DNA of 47,281 nucleotides from assembly GCA_964588795.1 (NCBI GenBank), contig CAZPQN010000018.1, forward strand, positions 1 through 47,281, in the 5' to 3' direction. Positions 35,183-43,557 of this stretch are shown here, one piece after another (position 1 is the stretch's first letter; the number at the start of each line of letters is the position of its first letter). Origin of the DNA: CAZPQN01 sp964588795. Lineage in GTDB: Bacteria; Fidelibacterota; UBA2242. The notes beneath the pieces were generated by a model. It saw only the letters and a list, made by a program, of their open reading frames with translations. It was not told the DNA's origin and did not search any database. The position numbers and the translations under genes are program-made.

Positions 35183-36043
35183 TCAATCGCGGACACTCAG
35201 CGTGGGCTGAGGTCTGGCCAACTGTTTCAGCAGGGGGAACGGATCGGGATGAATCGAGTGCAAGGATTTTAAGTACTCACCGATGACATCGACATTCTGC
35301 CTTTCGATGGCGTGGGCGACGTGACGCAGACCGCCGCTGGCATAACGAGTATATAGAAAGGCATATTTGACGGCGGCGATTATATACGCCTGCTGGATAA
35401 TATTGTTGACAATGGATACCATCAATGAGCCGACAAGGGCACCGGAAAAGGCGGCATTTTTCCAATCGCCACTGTAAACTTGCCCACTGCCAGGCAAAAT
35501 CAAGGACATATACAGGGCCTTGCGTTTGGATTTTTGTGGCAGGCTCGGAACGTGGTCAATCGCCGTAATCAGGGCTTGCTTTGCCGGATAATTACTGTCC
35601 CGCAGAATAGCTTGTCCTGCTTGCCAGTTGGCCTCGTAAAAATAGCTCCACGCTTTGATGTAGGCCACCCGGTCGGCATCAGCCTGCGCGTCGAATTGCC
35701 CCAGATTATCGAGAATATGACGCACCGCTGAATAGTTGTAATTTTCCCAGTGGATTTCTGCCAATAAAAGCAGCGCGGGCAGGTCAAATTCCGTCGTGTC
35801 GCTATTGCCGATGGCCTTTAACAACGACTCCTCGGCGTCGTCCGATCGCCCACCTAAGCGGCAGGCGCGTCCGATTTGCAGTAGCCAGCGATCCGTCGAG
35901 TCCTTGCTTCCGCTGAACAGCAGACGCTTGTACTCGGTCACGGACTCGAAATAATAGCCACGCTCAAAATAGTAATCACCGAGGTTGAAAGCCCCTAAGT
36001 GGACAGCGCAAAGCATTAATAAGACTAATCCGCGGAAAGCCAT
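35183..36043 (-). CDS. TPR protein with C-terminal membrane segments (unit with yidD-like gene)
   Basis: 286 residues. Signal peptide (GLVLLMLCAVHLGAF), TPR-like helical repeats (about 20-165: GDYYFERGYYFESVTEYKRLL), then a hydrophobic part with the LILPGSGQVYSGDW motif and helices SGALVGSLMVSIVNNII and IIAAVKYAFLY. The PG-x-GQ-x-Y pattern resembles DUF5683-type membrane proteins. It is a diverged paralogue of the upstream gene, with which it overlaps by 19 bp. Function unknown; the neighbour suggests envelope or membrane-protein assembly. Confidence 0.8.
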   Translation of the reverse strand: MAFRGLVLLMLCAVHLGAFNLGDYYFERGYYFESVTEYKRLLFSGSKDSTDRWLLQIGRACRLGGRSDDAEESLLKAIGNSDTTEFDLPALLLLAEIHWENYNYSAVRHILDNLGQFDAQADADRVAYIKAWSYFYEANWQAGQAILRDSNYPAKQALITAIDHVPSLPQKSKRKALYMSLILPGSGQVYSGDWKNAAFSGALVGSLMVSIVNNIIQQAYIIAAVKYAFLYTRYASGGLRHVAHAIERQNVDVIGEYLKSLHSIHPDPFPLLKQLARPQPTLSVRD

Positions 36044-36879
36044 GATTCCCAGTAGGGATTAACACGAACAGGATTACGCTTTTCAAGTTTATCGTTCCAA
36101 GCGGAATGCAATTGCCGATTATAGACCTGGGCCGCCAAATAACTCCCGTAGATTGAGCCCAAATAAAAGGAGAGCGTCATACCGCCCGTGACAATGCCTG
36201 TCACTGCTAAATTGGACCGAAATGCCTCGTATGTAATGAACCCGGCGAGGGCAGTAAACCCGCAAGCCCACAAGGCATCGCCGGGACGCTTCAGGTACAG
36301 TTTGCCCAGGCCTGGCAATAAAACCGAAAGTCCCGCCGCCAGCCAGGGCGAGCGTGGTTTCAGTGATTGGCGTTCCGCTTCGAGCGCCAACAGGTATTGT
36401 CTAACGGAGTCGTCACGGACACCGGAAAAAAAATCTGCCGTCACGCTACCGGGTTCACGATTGACCTGTGCCCAATATTTATAGAAAAATTCTGCGTCGT
36501 CCTGATAATCAAGTGTATCAAGTGCTTCCTGGTTCTGCGCTAAATAGTAATTATAGCGTATTGCCAGGCGTGCGGGAGCCGTCAGACTCGAACCGGGGCA
36601 GAGTTCCAGAATTCTTCGAAAAGCCCCTATGGCCTGATCGGAGCGGACGCGCAGCTGGTGACACAGTCCGATTTTAAAAAGCACTGTATCGTTTTGCTCC
36701 TGACTGAGAAATAAGTATCGCTCATATTCCAGCGCGGCCCGGAGATAATCCTGCTCCTGGAAGAGATAATCACCGAAACTGCGGAGTGCCGACGGGGTGA
36801 AGAGTGAATCGGAAGCCGCCAGAACTTGCGTTCCAAGAAAAGCAATCAAAACGGGAAATAAATACTTCGGTAGCTTCAT
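36025..36879 (-). CDS. TPR protein with C-terminal membrane segments, paralogue
   Basis: 284 residues: signal peptide (YLFPVLIAFLGTQVLA), TPR-like repeats (about 30-120: GDYLFQEQDYLRAALEYERYL, FRRILELCPGSS), then LSVLLPGLGKLYLKRPGDAL and two to three hydrophobic helices (FTALAGFITYEAF, VTGIVTGGMTLSFYLG). Same organisation as the gene that follows it (35183-36043). The start lies 14 bp after the YidD-like gene. Function unknown. Confidence 0.8.
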   Translation of the reverse strand: MKLPKYLFPVLIAFLGTQVLAASDSLFTPSALRSFGDYLFQEQDYLRAALEYERYLFLSQEQNDTVLFKIGLCHQLRVRSDQAIGAFRRILELCPGSSLTAPARLAIRYNYYLAQNQEALDTLDYQDDAEFFYKYWAQVNREPGSVTADFFSGVRDDSVRQYLLALEAERQSLKPRSPWLAAGLSVLLPGLGKLYLKRPGDALWACGFTALAGFITYEAFRSNLAVTGIVTGGMTLSFYLGSIYGSYLAAQVYNRQLHSAWNDKLEKRNPVRVNPYWESWLSAD

Positions 36880-36893
36880 AAGAGACGCAGACG

Positions 36894-37319
36894 TTAGGGG
36901 TTCGTTGATTTTTTCCTGGGCGGATAATTTTCTACGGGATCGCTGAATTTCTGGCCGTCAAACGAATAATGCTGATAGGCAAAAGGATTACAGCGGAGCA
37001 GGCGGTCGCCTCCCAACAGGATACCGCGGAGCGCTCCGTATTGCTCGATGGCCGCGAACGTAAAGCGCGAACACGAGGGGTGAAAGACACAAGCGGGTAA
37101 ATCCTGAGACGCTATTCCTTTTTGATAAATCCGAATCCAGACCAGAGCGGCGGATTTGAACAGGCCGGGATCCGACACTGCCTGTTCCTTAACGACCGGA
37201 GTCTGTTTCGCTTCCCAGTAATCCGACCAGATTTGGCTGGTCTGGCCCTGTGTCATCAGAGGAGCGCTTAAAATCAGAATGAAAAGCGCCGGCAACAATT
37301 TGTTAAACATTAACGACAT
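36894..37319 (-). CDS. yidD: YidD-like membrane-insertion factor with signal peptide
   Basis: 141 residues. The YidD core spans about 60-125: WIRIYQKGI, CVFHPSCSRFTFAAIEQYGALRGILLGGDRLLRCNPF, with the conserved cysteines. Normal YidD is ~70-90 residues and begins at the amphipathic helix; here an N-terminal signal-like segment (LLPALFILILSAPLMTQG) plus a ~35-residue linker precede it, which suggests a periplasmic or anchored variant. First gene of a three-gene unit with the two TPR/membrane paralogues. It is not next to rpmH/rnpA/yidC, so this may be a second, specialised copy. Confidence 0.85.
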   Translation of the reverse strand: MSLMFNKLLPALFILILSAPLMTQGQTSQIWSDYWEAKQTPVVKEQAVSDPGLFKSAALVWIRIYQKGIASQDLPACVFHPSCSRFTFAAIEQYGALRGILLGGDRLLRCNPFAYQHYSFDGQKFSDPVENYPPRKKSTNP

Positions 37320-37354
37320 TCGCCTCGGAGTAAATGCGGATAAATGGAGCCAGT

Positions 37355-37392
37355 GAAAAAAACGGTTCTCCCACCCCCGCAGGAGAACCGTT
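37355..37392 (-). terminator. Rho-independent terminator
   Basis: An 11-bp perfect stem AACGGTTCTCC / GGAGAACCGTT (37361-37371 and 37382-37392) with a 10-base loop is followed on the minus strand by a run of seven T. It ends the transcript of the 37413-37895 gene and separates it from the yidD unit. Confidence 0.85.
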
Positions 37393-37412
37393 AATTTCAG
37401 GAGTAAACGACT

Positions 37413-37895
37413 CTATTTTTTACGCAGACCCTCTTTGGCTTCGATTTCAGTCATCGTTTTGCCCTGATAAGCTTCGAGGGGAATGGTGATCATGGGATAG
37501 ATGCAAACACAGGGTACCAAGGTTAACCATTCTTTAGTTCTGATTTTGCGGTAGTCAAGCTCGTTACCTACCCGTGGACCGAGGCAAAAGCTCGCTAAGG
37601 CTCCATTAATGTTATTTTTCTTATACCCCATGTCGTAAGCCATATAGGCCCGACCGCCAAAAGATAGCAACCCCCCGAGACTCCTGCTAACAGGAGATAA
37701 TACTCCACTGGCAACCTGACCACCCAGTGCAATCCACTCACTCTGTTTGATCGCAATGCCCTCGTTCATTTCCAACCCAACTCGCGGCCCAATAAAACAA
37801 GTCGCCAGACATGGCATAATTCCGCCTTTTTCCTGAGCGATCCCCAACCCGGTACACAGGACGATTACCAGACTTACAACTAAAATTTTTCGCAT
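37413..37895 (-). CDS. Exported hydrophobic protein with internal duplication, unknown
   Basis: 160 residues. Signal peptide (ILVVSLVIVLCTGLGIAQ). Two copies of a ~28-residue motif: CFIGPRVGLEMNEGIAIKQ...EWIAL (33-57) and CLGPRVGNELDYRKIRT...KEWLTL (104-125). A glycine-rich hydrophobic linker lies between them. The PRVG-x-E and EW positions are conserved in both, so it is a duplicated module, perhaps a small membrane-associated or lipoprotein-like element. I do not recognise the family. A terminator follows 20 bp after the stop. Confidence 0.75.
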   Translation of the reverse strand: MRKILVVSLVIVLCTGLGIAQEKGGIMPCLATCFIGPRVGLEMNEGIAIKQSEWIALGGQVASGVLSPVSRSLGGLLSFGGRAYMAYDMGYKKNNINGALASFCLGPRVGNELDYRKIRTKEWLTLVPCVCIYPMITIPLEAYQGKTMTEIEAKEGLRKK

Positions 37896-38073
37896 TGATT
37901 CCTCCTATGAATACTGTTCATGAAACAAATCTAAACCACACCTAAAAGTAGAAATAAGCAACATTTCCTCTCGAATTTTTTCCAATCATCTAAATCAGCC
38001 GTTACTTCTTTTTCTTATTGACAACAAGTTTTTTCCTGATTAAAACTGCGCACAGATAATTTTTGGAGGATAA

Positions 38074-38547
38074 ATGAAGAAGATTGTTGGTTTGTTGATG
38101 ATTCTGATGCTGGGCACCTCGCTTTCGGCTTTCGAATTCGTCTCGTCCAGTAAGGCGATGATCGTCGGCGCGAATGTGAATGTCGGTCACGGCGTGGGGG
38201 TTGCCGGACATTTTGAGCTCCCTCCTTATGGAGACTTAGCCTTCTTGAAATTCATTCCCGGTTTCGGGATGGACTTGCAGATCGGAGTAAACAAAGGTTT
38301 CTTTGTGCAGAACGCCGTCTGCGTCCGCGTAAAACCGGTTGATACCCTGCCGCTGATCGCCAAAGCCGGCGCTGGTTTTGGAATCCGGTTTGGTGGAAAT
38401 GGTCTCTACATACCGATCATCATCGGGGCCGACTATTTCGTCACGGAGAAGATCGCCGCCATGACCGTGCTTACGTTCAACGGTGACGGCCCGTGGTTGA
38501 CGCTCGGTGCCGGTCTCGGCTTCGGCTTTAATAAAGAGGAAAAGTAG
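38074..38547 (+). CDS. Small exported barrel-like protein, unknown
   Basis: 157 residues. A strong GGAGG ribosome site and a clear signal peptide (KKIVGLLMILMLGTSLSA). The mature part is glycine-rich alternating strands (GFGMDLQIGVNKGFFVQNAV, LGAGLGFGFNK), like an 8-stranded outer-membrane barrel. No family recognised. Divergent from the 37413-37895 gene and followed by a hairpin terminator. Confidence 0.75.
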   Translation: MKKIVGLLMILMLGTSLSAFEFVSSSKAMIVGANVNVGHGVGVAGHFELPPYGDLAFLKFIPGFGMDLQIGVNKGFFVQNAVCVRVKPVDTLPLIAKAGAGFGIRFGGNGLYIPIIIGADYFVTEKIAAMTVLTFNGDGPWLTLGAGLGFGFNKEEK

Positions 38548-38601
38548 ATTTAAGCTATTCCGCCCCTGCCCGGGCGTGGCATTCAGGCAATATCTCTGAT
38601 A

Positions 38602-38627
38602 AAATCCCTGCTGCGCGGGGATTTTTC
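38602..38627. terminator. Hairpin terminator between convergent genes
   Basis: AAATCCC (38602-38608) pairs with GGGATTT (38618-38624), then TTC; on the minus strand the same hairpin is followed by TATC after ATTTT. It can serve both the barrel-like gene (plus) and trxA (minus). Confidence 0.6.
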
Positions 38628-38635
38628 ATAAATTT

Positions 38636-38950
38636 TTACAGTACTTCCCGGATTTTTTCTTCTAAGTGAGGTTTGGTTTGGGTGCCGATGGACTGGGACA
38701 TGACTTTACCGGCTTTGAATATCAAAAGCGTGGGGATACTGCGGACGCCATACCTTTGAGCGAGCAATGGAGCACTTTCCACGTTGACTTTGGCAAACTT
38801 GATTTTGCCAGCGTATTTATGGGCCAGCTCATCCAGAAGCGGAGCGATTTTTTTACACGGCTGACACCAGGTCGCCCAAAAGTCCACCAGTACCGGTTGC
38901 GCTGACTTGATTACTTCACTTTCAAAATTCTCTGCTGATAACTCGATCAT
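38636..38950 (-). CDS. trxA: Thioredoxin with CQPC active site
   Basis: 104 residues with the complete thioredoxin fold: VLVDFWATWCQPCKKIAPLL (active-site Cys29 and Cys32), KVNVESAPLLAQRYGVRSIPTLLIF with the cis-proline, GKVMSQSIG. The dipeptide between the cysteines is QP where most have GP; this changes the redox potential in known variants, but the direction here is not predictable. GAGG lies before the ATG. No signal peptide, so cytosolic. Confidence 0.95.
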   Translation of the reverse strand: MIELSAENFESEVIKSAQPVLVDFWATWCQPCKKIAPLLDELAHKYAGKIKFAKVNVESAPLLAQRYGVRSIPTLLIFKAGKVMSQSIGTQTKPHLEEKIREVL

Positions 38951-39039
38951 TTAAACCTCACAAGGAATTTTTTACGCACCTACCAAAAAGCTTGGTGTAA
39001 TATATTTGCCCATTGGTTTAAAATCCAAACACAATTCTG

Positions 39040-40275
39040 CTAAGCTTTTAACCACTGCCAGATTTCGGCCAGAGTGGGGCGCTTACCGTACATCAGGATA
39101 GCGGTCCGGAATATTTTACCGGCAATGATCATTGCCGCGAGGGCCGCAACGATCATTAATGCCGCAGTGCTGATAAATTGCCATAGCGGCGGAGTTTCGA
39201 TCCCAATCAGCATAATCATCAGGAAAGGAGTCATGAAAGGGATATGCGCCATAACGCTGGTCAGCAGACTCGAAGGATTGGTGACTACGTACGAGGACAG
39301 CATGATCGGCAAAACCGATACGATGGAAAATAGCGAGACTGCCTGCTGGGCATCATGCTCGGAACTGAATACCGCCCCGATCGCCGCAAATATGCTGGCA
39401 TAGAACATATAACCGAGGATAAAGTAAATTAAAAAAAAGACAGTCTGATTGGGTGGCAGGATCGCTAAGTTCTGGTACGCCGATAATGTCCAACCACATA
39501 CCAGATAAAATCCCAGTTGTGTCAGACCCAGCAGTCCCAGACCGATGATTTTCCCGCTCATCAACTGCGTGGGCGTAACTGAGGATAAGAGAAGCTCGAC
39601 CAGACGATTGGTTCTTTCCTCAAGTACACTGCGCAGAAGAACCTGGGCGGACATCACAATCGCAAAATACAGCATCAGCACGAAAATTATGGGTAACAGG
39701 TAAGTCAGAAATTCATTTCCGTACTTCCGGGTTTCGCCGCGGCTGATTTCGACCATTTCGAAGCGCACGCGTCGGGTTAATTCTCTAACAACCCGCTGAT
39801 CCAGACCGGCGCGCTTCACGCGTTCTTCCATCACCACGCTATTGACTACACCCTGGATTTCACCCTGGTCGTGATAATTTCCCAGGTACCGGGCAAAATA
39901 TTGGACCTTATTCGAGTCCAAAACATTCTCCGGCAGGTGAATAAAAGCATCTATTACCATGGAATCGAGCAAAGCCCGGGCCTGCCTCAAAGCGCTATCA
40001 ACCACCGCCTGTTTTAAGCTGATGACCTGGTACTTGGGTGAACCGTCTTTCAGGCGATAGCGTTCATGCAAAAGTGCCTCACATTTCGCGTCTAATTCCG
40101 GCGTTTCAGCCACGATCGCGATCACTTTGTGTGATCCTTCATCCTGCATCATCAGACCCGGTAAAAACATAAAACCAATCAAGATCAGCGGAATGATCAG
40201 GGTGGAAATAATGAACCATTTGGAGCGCAGACGGGTCCAGTATTCCCAGTGGGCGATCAGCCAGATATTTCTCAT
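39040..40275 (-). CDS. ABC-2 type permease, NatB-like
   Basis: 411 residues. First membrane helix (WFIISTLIIPLILIGFMFL), a large extracytoplasmic domain (about 45-200), then five helices (LTYLLPIIFVLMLYFAIVMSAQVLL ... AAIGAVFSS ... LMIVAALAAMIIAG). LEERTNRLVELLLSS is the family motif before the second helix block. It overlaps the ATPase gene by 4 bp (ATGA). The export substrate is unknown; NatAB exports Na+, other relatives move peptides or drugs. Confidence 0.9.
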   Translation of the reverse strand: MRNIWLIAHWEYWTRLRSKWFIISTLIIPLILIGFMFLPGLMMQDEGSHKVIAIVAETPELDAKCEALLHERYRLKDGSPKYQVISLKQAVVDSALRQARALLDSMVIDAFIHLPENVLDSNKVQYFARYLGNYHDQGEIQGVVNSVVMEERVKRAGLDQRVVRELTRRVRFEMVEISRGETRKYGNEFLTYLLPIIFVLMLYFAIVMSAQVLLRSVLEERTNRLVELLLSSVTPTQLMSGKIIGLGLLGLTQLGFYLVCGWTLSAYQNLAILPPNQTVFFLIYFILGYMFYASIFAAIGAVFSSEHDAQQAVSLFSIVSVLPIMLSSYVVTNPSSLLTSVMAHIPFMTPFLMIMLIGIETPPLWQFISTAALMIVAALAAMIIAGKIFRTAILMYGKRPTLAEIWQWLKA

Positions 40276-41168
40276 GCTTCCACCTTACCTTTCACCAACT
40301 CAATAAAGATATTTTCAAGTGTCGGCTCTTCGGTTTCAACGCTGACCACCGTCACCCGCGGCAACATTATCTGGAGCACATCGTTGAGCGCAGTCTGCTT
40401 ATCCAAAATGCCGGACAAGGTATTGTCGGTGACGGTCCATTGCGGAGCAATACAATCAAGCAATGCTTGCTGAGAACCTTCAAAACGGACGTGAAAGCGA
40501 TGAGTACCGTAATTCGATTTGATGGTAGGTAGATCACCATAAAGGACTTTCCGACCACGATTAATTAAGCAAAGATGGTCGCATAATTTTTCGACCTGCT
40601 CCATCTGGTGGGTGGAAAAAATCACGGTCTTCCCGTCCTGACGAAATTCCGCGATGATTTCCTTCATCAATAATTGGTTGACCGGATCGAGGCCGGCAAA
40701 CGGTTCATCCAGGATGATGATTTCGGGACGATGCAGGATAGCAATAATGAATTGCAATTTCTGCTGATTACCCTTTGAGAGCTCTTCGATTTTCCGGTCC
40801 CGGTAATCCGTAAGACTAAATCGTTCAAGGTAAATGTCGGTTTGCGTGCCGGCCTCTGCAGGATTCATACCCTTGAGTCGCGCCAGGTATACTACGGTTT
40901 CGCGGAGACGCCGTTTTTGATAGAGCCCGCGCTCTTCGGGCAGGTAACCGATTTTAGCAAAACTCTGGGGCTTTAGCGGAGCCCCGTCTATTTTAATCAC
41001 TCCCCGATCGGGTTTGATGATATTCATGATCATGCGGATGGTGGTCGTCTTACCTGCGCCGTTAGGACCGAGCAAACCGAAGACGGTGCCGGCGGACACT
41101 TCGAAGCTCAGGTCATCGACCGCAACCGTTTTATTGAATTCCTTACGGACGTTGTTCAGTTCTACCAT
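40272..41168 (-). CDS. ABC transporter ATPase, NatA-like
   Basis: 298 residues. Walker A GPNGAGKTTT, Q-loop region GYLPEERGLYQ, signature LSKGNQQK, Walker B IIILDEPFAGLDP, switch His in STHQMEQV. The C-terminal ~75 residues are the DUF4162 extension common in NatA-type proteins. Energises the permease that follows it. The ribosome region is AGGTAATAGT. Confidence 0.93.
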   Translation of the reverse strand: MVELNNVRKEFNKTVAVDDLSFEVSAGTVFGLLGPNGAGKTTTIRMIMNIIKPDRGVIKIDGAPLKPQSFAKIGYLPEERGLYQKRRLRETVVYLARLKGMNPAEAGTQTDIYLERFSLTDYRDRKIEELSKGNQQKLQFIIAILHRPEIIILDEPFAGLDPVNQLLMKEIIAEFRQDGKTVIFSTHQMEQVEKLCDHLCLINRGRKVLYGDLPTIKSNYGTHRFHVRFEGSQQALLDCIAPQWTVTDNTLSGILDKQTALNDVLQIMLPRVTVVSVETEEPTLENIFIELVKGKVEA

Positions 41169-41190
41169 ACTATTACCTACTTACCGATTT

Positions 41191-42405
41191 CTATTGCACG
41201 ATAAATTTGACAAACCGGCGCTTGCCCACCTTGACAATAAATTCGCCGCGTGCAGACAGGTTATGGTTGAGATCGCTGATTTTCAGGTCGTTGATCCTGA
41301 TCCCACCCTGCTGGATGAGGCGTTTGGCTTCGCCGTTTGACGCCACGATTTTATTTTCAGTCAGTAATTTCACCAATGGCAGGGGGCCAGCGAGGCGCAC
41401 TGTGATTGTTTCGATTGCATCGGGTAATTCCCGCCGGCTGAAAACCCGTTCGAAGTGCTGTTGGGCTTCGATGGCCTGCGCTTCGGAATGATACATCCGC
41501 ACCAGGGTATGCGCCAGATCCTTTTTCAAAGTCATCGGATTGCTCCCGGGATCGGCGAGCCGCTGCGCAATAGACTCGATTTCCGTCAAAGTGCAATCGG
41601 TGACCAGGGTGAAATATTTCAGGATCAATCGGTCGGGAATGGACATCACTTTCCCGAACATCTCTTCCGGCTGGTCATCAATGCCAATATAATTCCCAAG
41701 GCTCTTACTCATACGCTGTCCGCCGTCAATACCCTCGAGAACCGGCAAGGTGATGATCACCTGGGGTTCCTGGCCATATTCCCGCTGGACATCCCGGGCG
41801 GTTAGTAAATTGAATTTCTGCTCGGTGGCGCCTAATTCGACGTCCGACCGGATGGCGACCGAGTCATAGCCCTGCATCAAGGGATAAAAGAATTCATGCA
41901 GGCTGATTGGATTGCCTGCCTGATAACGCTTGGTAAAATCATCCCTTTCGAGGATGCGGGCGATCGTGAATTTTGCCGCCAGATTCATGATTTCGTCAAA
42001 TTTCATGGTGGCAAACCATTCACCGTTGTAATGCACCTCAGTCTTTTTCCGATCGAGGATTTTGAAAAATTGTTTTTCGTAGGTCGCGGCATTCTTTTTT
42101 ACCGTCGCATAATCGAGTCGCGGACGGGTTTCGCTCTTCCCGCTCGGATCACCGACCAGCCCGGTATAATCACCGATGATCAGGACAATGGTATGTCCCA
42201 ATTCCTGGAATTGACGCAGTTTGCGGATACCCACCGTGTGACCGAGATGAATATCGGGCGCGGTCGGATCGAAGCCCTGCTTGATACGCAGGGGTTGACC
42301 GGTACGCAGACTTCGTTCCAACTTGCGCACCAACTCTTCTTCCGCGATCAGTTCCTCGACCCCTTTTTTAATAACCTCCAGCTGCTCATTGATCGGCGCT
42401 AACAT
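41191..42405 (-). CDS. tyrS: Tyrosyl-tRNA synthetase
   Basis: 404 residues. Class I signature HLGHTVG (HIGH) after GFDPTAPDIH, tyrosine-site segments, and RMSKSLGN (KMSKS). The C-terminal S4 RNA-binding domain (about 335-404, VASNGEAKRLIQQGGIRIND) completes it. The start ATG immediately follows the smpB stop (TGAATG), so the two are translationally coupled. Length fits the TyrZ-like bacterial type. Confidence 0.96.
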   Translation of the reverse strand: MLAPINEQLEVIKKGVEELIAEEELVRKLERSLRTGQPLRIKQGFDPTAPDIHLGHTVGIRKLRQFQELGHTIVLIIGDYTGLVGDPSGKSETRPRLDYATVKKNAATYEKQFFKILDRKKTEVHYNGEWFATMKFDEIMNLAAKFTIARILERDDFTKRYQAGNPISLHEFFYPLMQGYDSVAIRSDVELGATEQKFNLLTARDVQREYGQEPQVIITLPVLEGIDGGQRMSKSLGNYIGIDDQPEEMFGKVMSIPDRLILKYFTLVTDCTLTEIESIAQRLADPGSNPMTLKKDLAHTLVRMYHSEAQAIEAQQHFERVFSRRELPDAIETITVRLAGPLPLVKLLTENKIVASNGEAKRLIQQGGIRINDLKISDLNHNLSARGEFIVKVGKRRFVKFIVQ

Positions 42406-42870
42406 TCAAATATGATCCTTTCTAAAATGTTCGATTTCACGGTGCGCCTGGCGTTTGGCCAGCGCCTGCCTTTTATCGTATTGTTTTTTGCCGCGGGCGA
42501 CACCAAGTTCGACTTTGATCTTTCCGCGCTGGGTGATGAAAATGCTCAGCGGTACGAGCGTGATACCCGGCGTGTCCAGCACTCTTTCCAACCGGCGAAT
42601 CTCTTTTTTTTGCAGAAGCAGGCGACGCTCACGTTCGGGTTCGTGGTTGGCATAGCCGCCAAAATCATAGGGCGCGATGTGGCATTTGACGAGAAAAACC
42701 TCGTGCTTCACGACCCGGGCATAGCTGTCTTTCAAATTGACTTGTCCGGTACGAATGGCTTTGACTTCCGTCCCCTGCAGTGCGATCCCGGCTGTAAATT
42801 TCTCCTCAATGAAATATTCATGAAATGCCTTGCGGTTGGTCGTGATTGTTTTAGTCTCGTTTTTCTGCAC
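42406..42870 (-). CDS. smpB: SsrA-binding protein SmpB
   Basis: 154 residues from a GTG start. KAFHEYFIEEKFTAGIALQG, EVKAIRTGQVNLKDSYARV, FITQRGKIKVELGVARGKKQYDKRQALAKR are the expected OB-fold and tmRNA-binding segments. It delivers tmRNA to stalled ribosomes. The ssrA gene itself is not in the window. Directly upstream of tyrS. Confidence 0.96.
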   Translation of the reverse strand: MQKNETKTITTNRKAFHEYFIEEKFTAGIALQGTEVKAIRTGQVNLKDSYARVVKHEVFLVKCHIAPYDFGGYANHEPERERRLLLQKKEIRRLERVLDTPGITLVPLSIFITQRGKIKVELGVARGKKQYDKRQALAKRQAHREIEHFRKDHI

Positions 42871-42912
42871 GTTGAAAATTTAACTGATTTGTCCGAAGTT
42901 CCCACGTAAAAC

Positions 42913-42941
42913 TTGGAGAATAGGGACGGGGTTTTTATATT
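42913..42941 (+). promoter_or_regulatory. Putative tRNA-Leu promoter
   Basis: TTGGAG (42913-42918), 17-bp spacer, TATATT (42936-42941), then TAGCCGC, a GC-rich discriminator. The tRNA starts at 42956. The discriminator matches that before tRNA-Ser at 25283. Confidence 0.5.
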
Positions 42942-42955
42942 TAGCCGCTTTTTGA

Positions 42956-43039
42956 GCCCGGGTGGTGGAACTGGTAGACGCGCTAGGTTCAGGACCTAGT
43001 GGCCGAACGGCCGTGCGAGTTCAAGTCTCGCCTCGGGCA
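42956..43039 (+). tRNA. tRNA-Leu (CAG anticodon)
   Basis: 84 bases. Acceptor GCCCGGG pairs with CTCGGGC (43032-43038), discriminator A. The anticodon stem CTAGG/CCTAG encloses TTCAGGA, giving anticodon CAG for codon CUG. The variable arm TGGCCGAACGGCCGT is long as in class II tRNAs. CCA is not encoded. Confidence 0.95.
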
Positions 43040-43062
43040 CATACTCCCTGCTGGTATAACGA

Positions 43063-43455
43063 TCAATACCGGGTGGTACTGGCGGGAGTGATTTTTATTT
43101 GCACCAATGCGCGGGACCGGGAATCTCCATTGTCCTGCATATCAGCCGATTCGAGTGGCGTAATCTGAAAACCATAAGCTTTCAGTCGGGCACTAATCTT
43201 TTGCAGGTTATTCTTTTGCATATCGTAGCGAAATGTGCATAAATGCGTGCCGCTATCGAACAAAACCTTTTGAATGCCTTCCATTTTCTGCATTAGCTCG
43301 CTCACCTGCTCAGCGACGACCTGATCTGAGAGACCTTCAACCTTGACGGTAATCAGCTTCGTTTCGGAATTGGGATTCTGACCCAGAAAAAGGACCCCAA
43401 ATACAAAAAACAGCAGTACCGCCCCCGTCAATAAACTCGTTGTACGACTACTCAT
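43063..43455 (-). CDS. Membrane-anchored HMA-like fold protein lacking cysteines
   Basis: 130 residues. A single N-terminal membrane helix (LLTGAVLLFFVFGVLFLG) followed by a ferredoxin-like domain of the heavy-metal-associated type (about 35-100: ITVKVEGLSDQVVAEQVSELMQKMEGIQKVLFD ... ISARLKAYGF). The CxxC metal ligands of true HMA domains are absent, so the domain probably no longer binds metal that way. Function unknown. No clear ribosome site; ends just after tRNA-Leu on the opposite strand. Confidence 0.7.
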   Translation of the reverse strand: MSSRTTSLLTGAVLLFFVFGVLFLGQNPNSETKLITVKVEGLSDQVVAEQVSELMQKMEGIQKVLFDSGTHLCTFRYDMQKNNLQKISARLKAYGFQITPLESADMQDNGDSRSRALVQIKITPASTTRY

Positions 43456-43557
43456 AAGTTAATTGTCTACTACCCTTAGAAAACCGGCAGAATATAATAT
43501 GATTGGCCTTTAAATCGCAAATGTATTGGCAATAGCATTTTGCGAAAGAGACCAGTG

